Below the pieces are notes generated by a model, which was not told the origin of the DNA, searched no databases, and saw only the letters and a program-made list of their open reading frames with translations. Positions 4,745 through 5,375 of a stretch of 5,375 bases of DNA are shown in pieces; position 1 is the first letter of the stretch; each line of letters begins with the position of its first letter. A program made the position numbers and the translations under genes. Source of the DNA: an uncultured Peptococcaceae bacterium (GTDB lineage: Bacteria; Bacillota; Dehalobacteriia; UBA4068; UBA4997); the NCBI GenBank assembly GCA_947626615.1, contig CANQSW010000095.1, positions 1 to 5,375 on the forward strand, given 5' to 3'.

Positions 4745-5375
4745 CATGCCTTATGCCCGCCGATCTGGGCGTTCCGCTCTTTGGCGGTGGCCCCCTCCGT
4801 CAGATTTATCCCTTTTAAGACGGCGTTTTTGCCGTAACGCCGCTTGATACCGACGATAGCCTGCTGCCGCCGCTTTTCCGCCGCCAGCTGCTCCTCCTCC
4901 TGCCGCTCCGCCCGCTCCAGCTCCGCCGGGTCGGTGAAAATGTCCAGCTGCAGCGTTTCTCTGGGCGGTTTGGCCGCGCTCTCAGCCACCACCCGGCAGG
5001 CCGCGATAGTCAGCCGCCGCACCAGCAGCTCGCGGTCGACGATGCGGTCGTAAAGCTGCAGCGCCGCCTGCACGATCAGCCGCCCGGAGGAGGTCTGCCG
5101 CGCCAGATTTATCGTGCCGTGCGCGTGCTTCGGCACCTTGCGGCCGTAGCGGTCCAGCGTCACCTCGCCCTGATAGGCGCGCGCCCGTTTGGCGTCCTGC
5201 AGGTTCGCCACGTCATAGCCCACGGTCAGCACGATCTGATCGGTCACCAGCCCCTTTTCCACCAGGTCATAGACCAAAAGATCGGCCATTTCCTGCATGA
5301 CCAGCCGCGCCTTGTCCGCCGGATAGGGCTGTTGCAGCACCTGGCCTGAGCTGATACTATTCGTCTCCGGCTTAT
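4744..5375 (-). CDS. Y-family DNA polymerase, UvrX/YqjW (UmuC-like) type, C-terminal half; 5' end outside the window
   Basis: This is a translesion-type DNA polymerase or DNA-repair protein of the Bacillota UvrX/YqjW group. About 209 residues are visible, from a KPETNSISSGQVLQQPY segment onward. No start codon belongs to this end; the frame stays open to the window edge, so the GTG at 5340 is internal. Also visible are EMADLLVYDLVEKGLVTDQI, a LTVGYD strand, LDRYGRKVPKHAHGTINL, and the signature C-terminus RYGKNAVLKGINL, EGATAKERN and QIGGHKA. These belong to the little-finger domain and the tail; palm and finger domains with the catalytic acidic residues are outside. QLDIF (4936-4950) matches the QL(S/D)LF-type sliding-clamp binding pentapeptide, expected for recruitment to the replisome. 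A charged, probably helical segment follows it. The gene is 13 nt upstream of its YolD-like partner. SOS control is typical of relatives but the promoter is not visible. Full-length relatives are about 410-420 residues. Confidence 0.92.
   Translation of the reverse strand, partial: KPETNSISSGQVLQQPYPADKARLVMQEMADLLVYDLVEKGLVTDQIVLTVGYDVANLQDAKRARAYQGEVTLDRYGRKVPKHAHGTINLARQTSSGRLIVQAALQLYDRIVDRELLVRRLTIAACRVVAESAAKPPRETLQLDIFTDPAELERAERQEEEQLAAEKRRQQAIVGIKRRYGKNAVLKGINLTEGATAKERNAQIGGHKA

Noticed and set aside
5338..5340. GTG at 5340 as the start of a short 198-residue protein
   Set aside because: The frame continues upstream to the window edge with family-like sequence (SISSGQ), so this GTG encodes an internal Val of the polymerase.
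1..5375. A new defence, mobile or RNA-based system
   Set aside because: All genes fall into known families, and I see no repeat array, transposase, recombinase, toxin-antitoxin pair or reverse transcriptase. No unexplained gap is larger than 178 nt.

Overview
The window is about 60% GC, gene-dense, and every gene I can support lies on the minus strand, so it reads from right (5375) to left (1). The order Y-family polymerase, YolD-like, rsmE, mtaB, HIT protein, rpsU, pyrK, pyrD points to Bacillota (Firmicutes). Three things support this: the UvrX/YqjW-type polymerase with its YolD partner, the rsmE-mtaB-HIT-rpsU cluster, and a class 1B dihydroorotate dehydrogenase with a PyrK subunit. The GC content suggests a GC-rich member of Clostridia or Negativicutes, but that finer placement is a guess.

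Layout in transcription order. 5375-4284: the C-terminal half of a translesion-type polymerase (its 5' end is outside the window), followed 13 nt later by a YolD-like gene that starts at TTG. 4283-4202: a gap with no visible terminator but a consensus -10 box. 4201-1350: rsmE (16S rRNA m3U1498 methyltransferase), mtaB (tRNA ms2t6A37 methylthiotransferase), a histidine-triad nucleotide-binding protein, and rpsU (ribosomal protein bS21). This is a translation and RNA-modification cluster with internal promoter-like sites ahead of the HIT gene and of rpsU. A strong hairpin terminator (1315-1344) closes it. 1296-1: an extended -10 promoter, then pyrK and the 5' part of pyrD, which overlap by 8 nt and encode the two subunits of the NAD-linked dihydroorotate dehydrogenase of pyrimidine synthesis. 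pyrD runs off the left edge.

The genes form three functional groups: DNA damage tolerance (polymerase and YolD), ribosome and tRNA maturation (rsmE to rpsU), and de novo pyrimidine synthesis (pyrKD). Each group has its own promoter evidence, except the first, whose promoter is outside the window. I see no CRISPR array, mobile element, tRNA or rRNA, and no undescribed system. The observations most worth a second look are the structured rpsU leader, the placement of the polymerase-YolD pair directly ahead of rsmE, and the separate pyrKD promoter behind rpsU.
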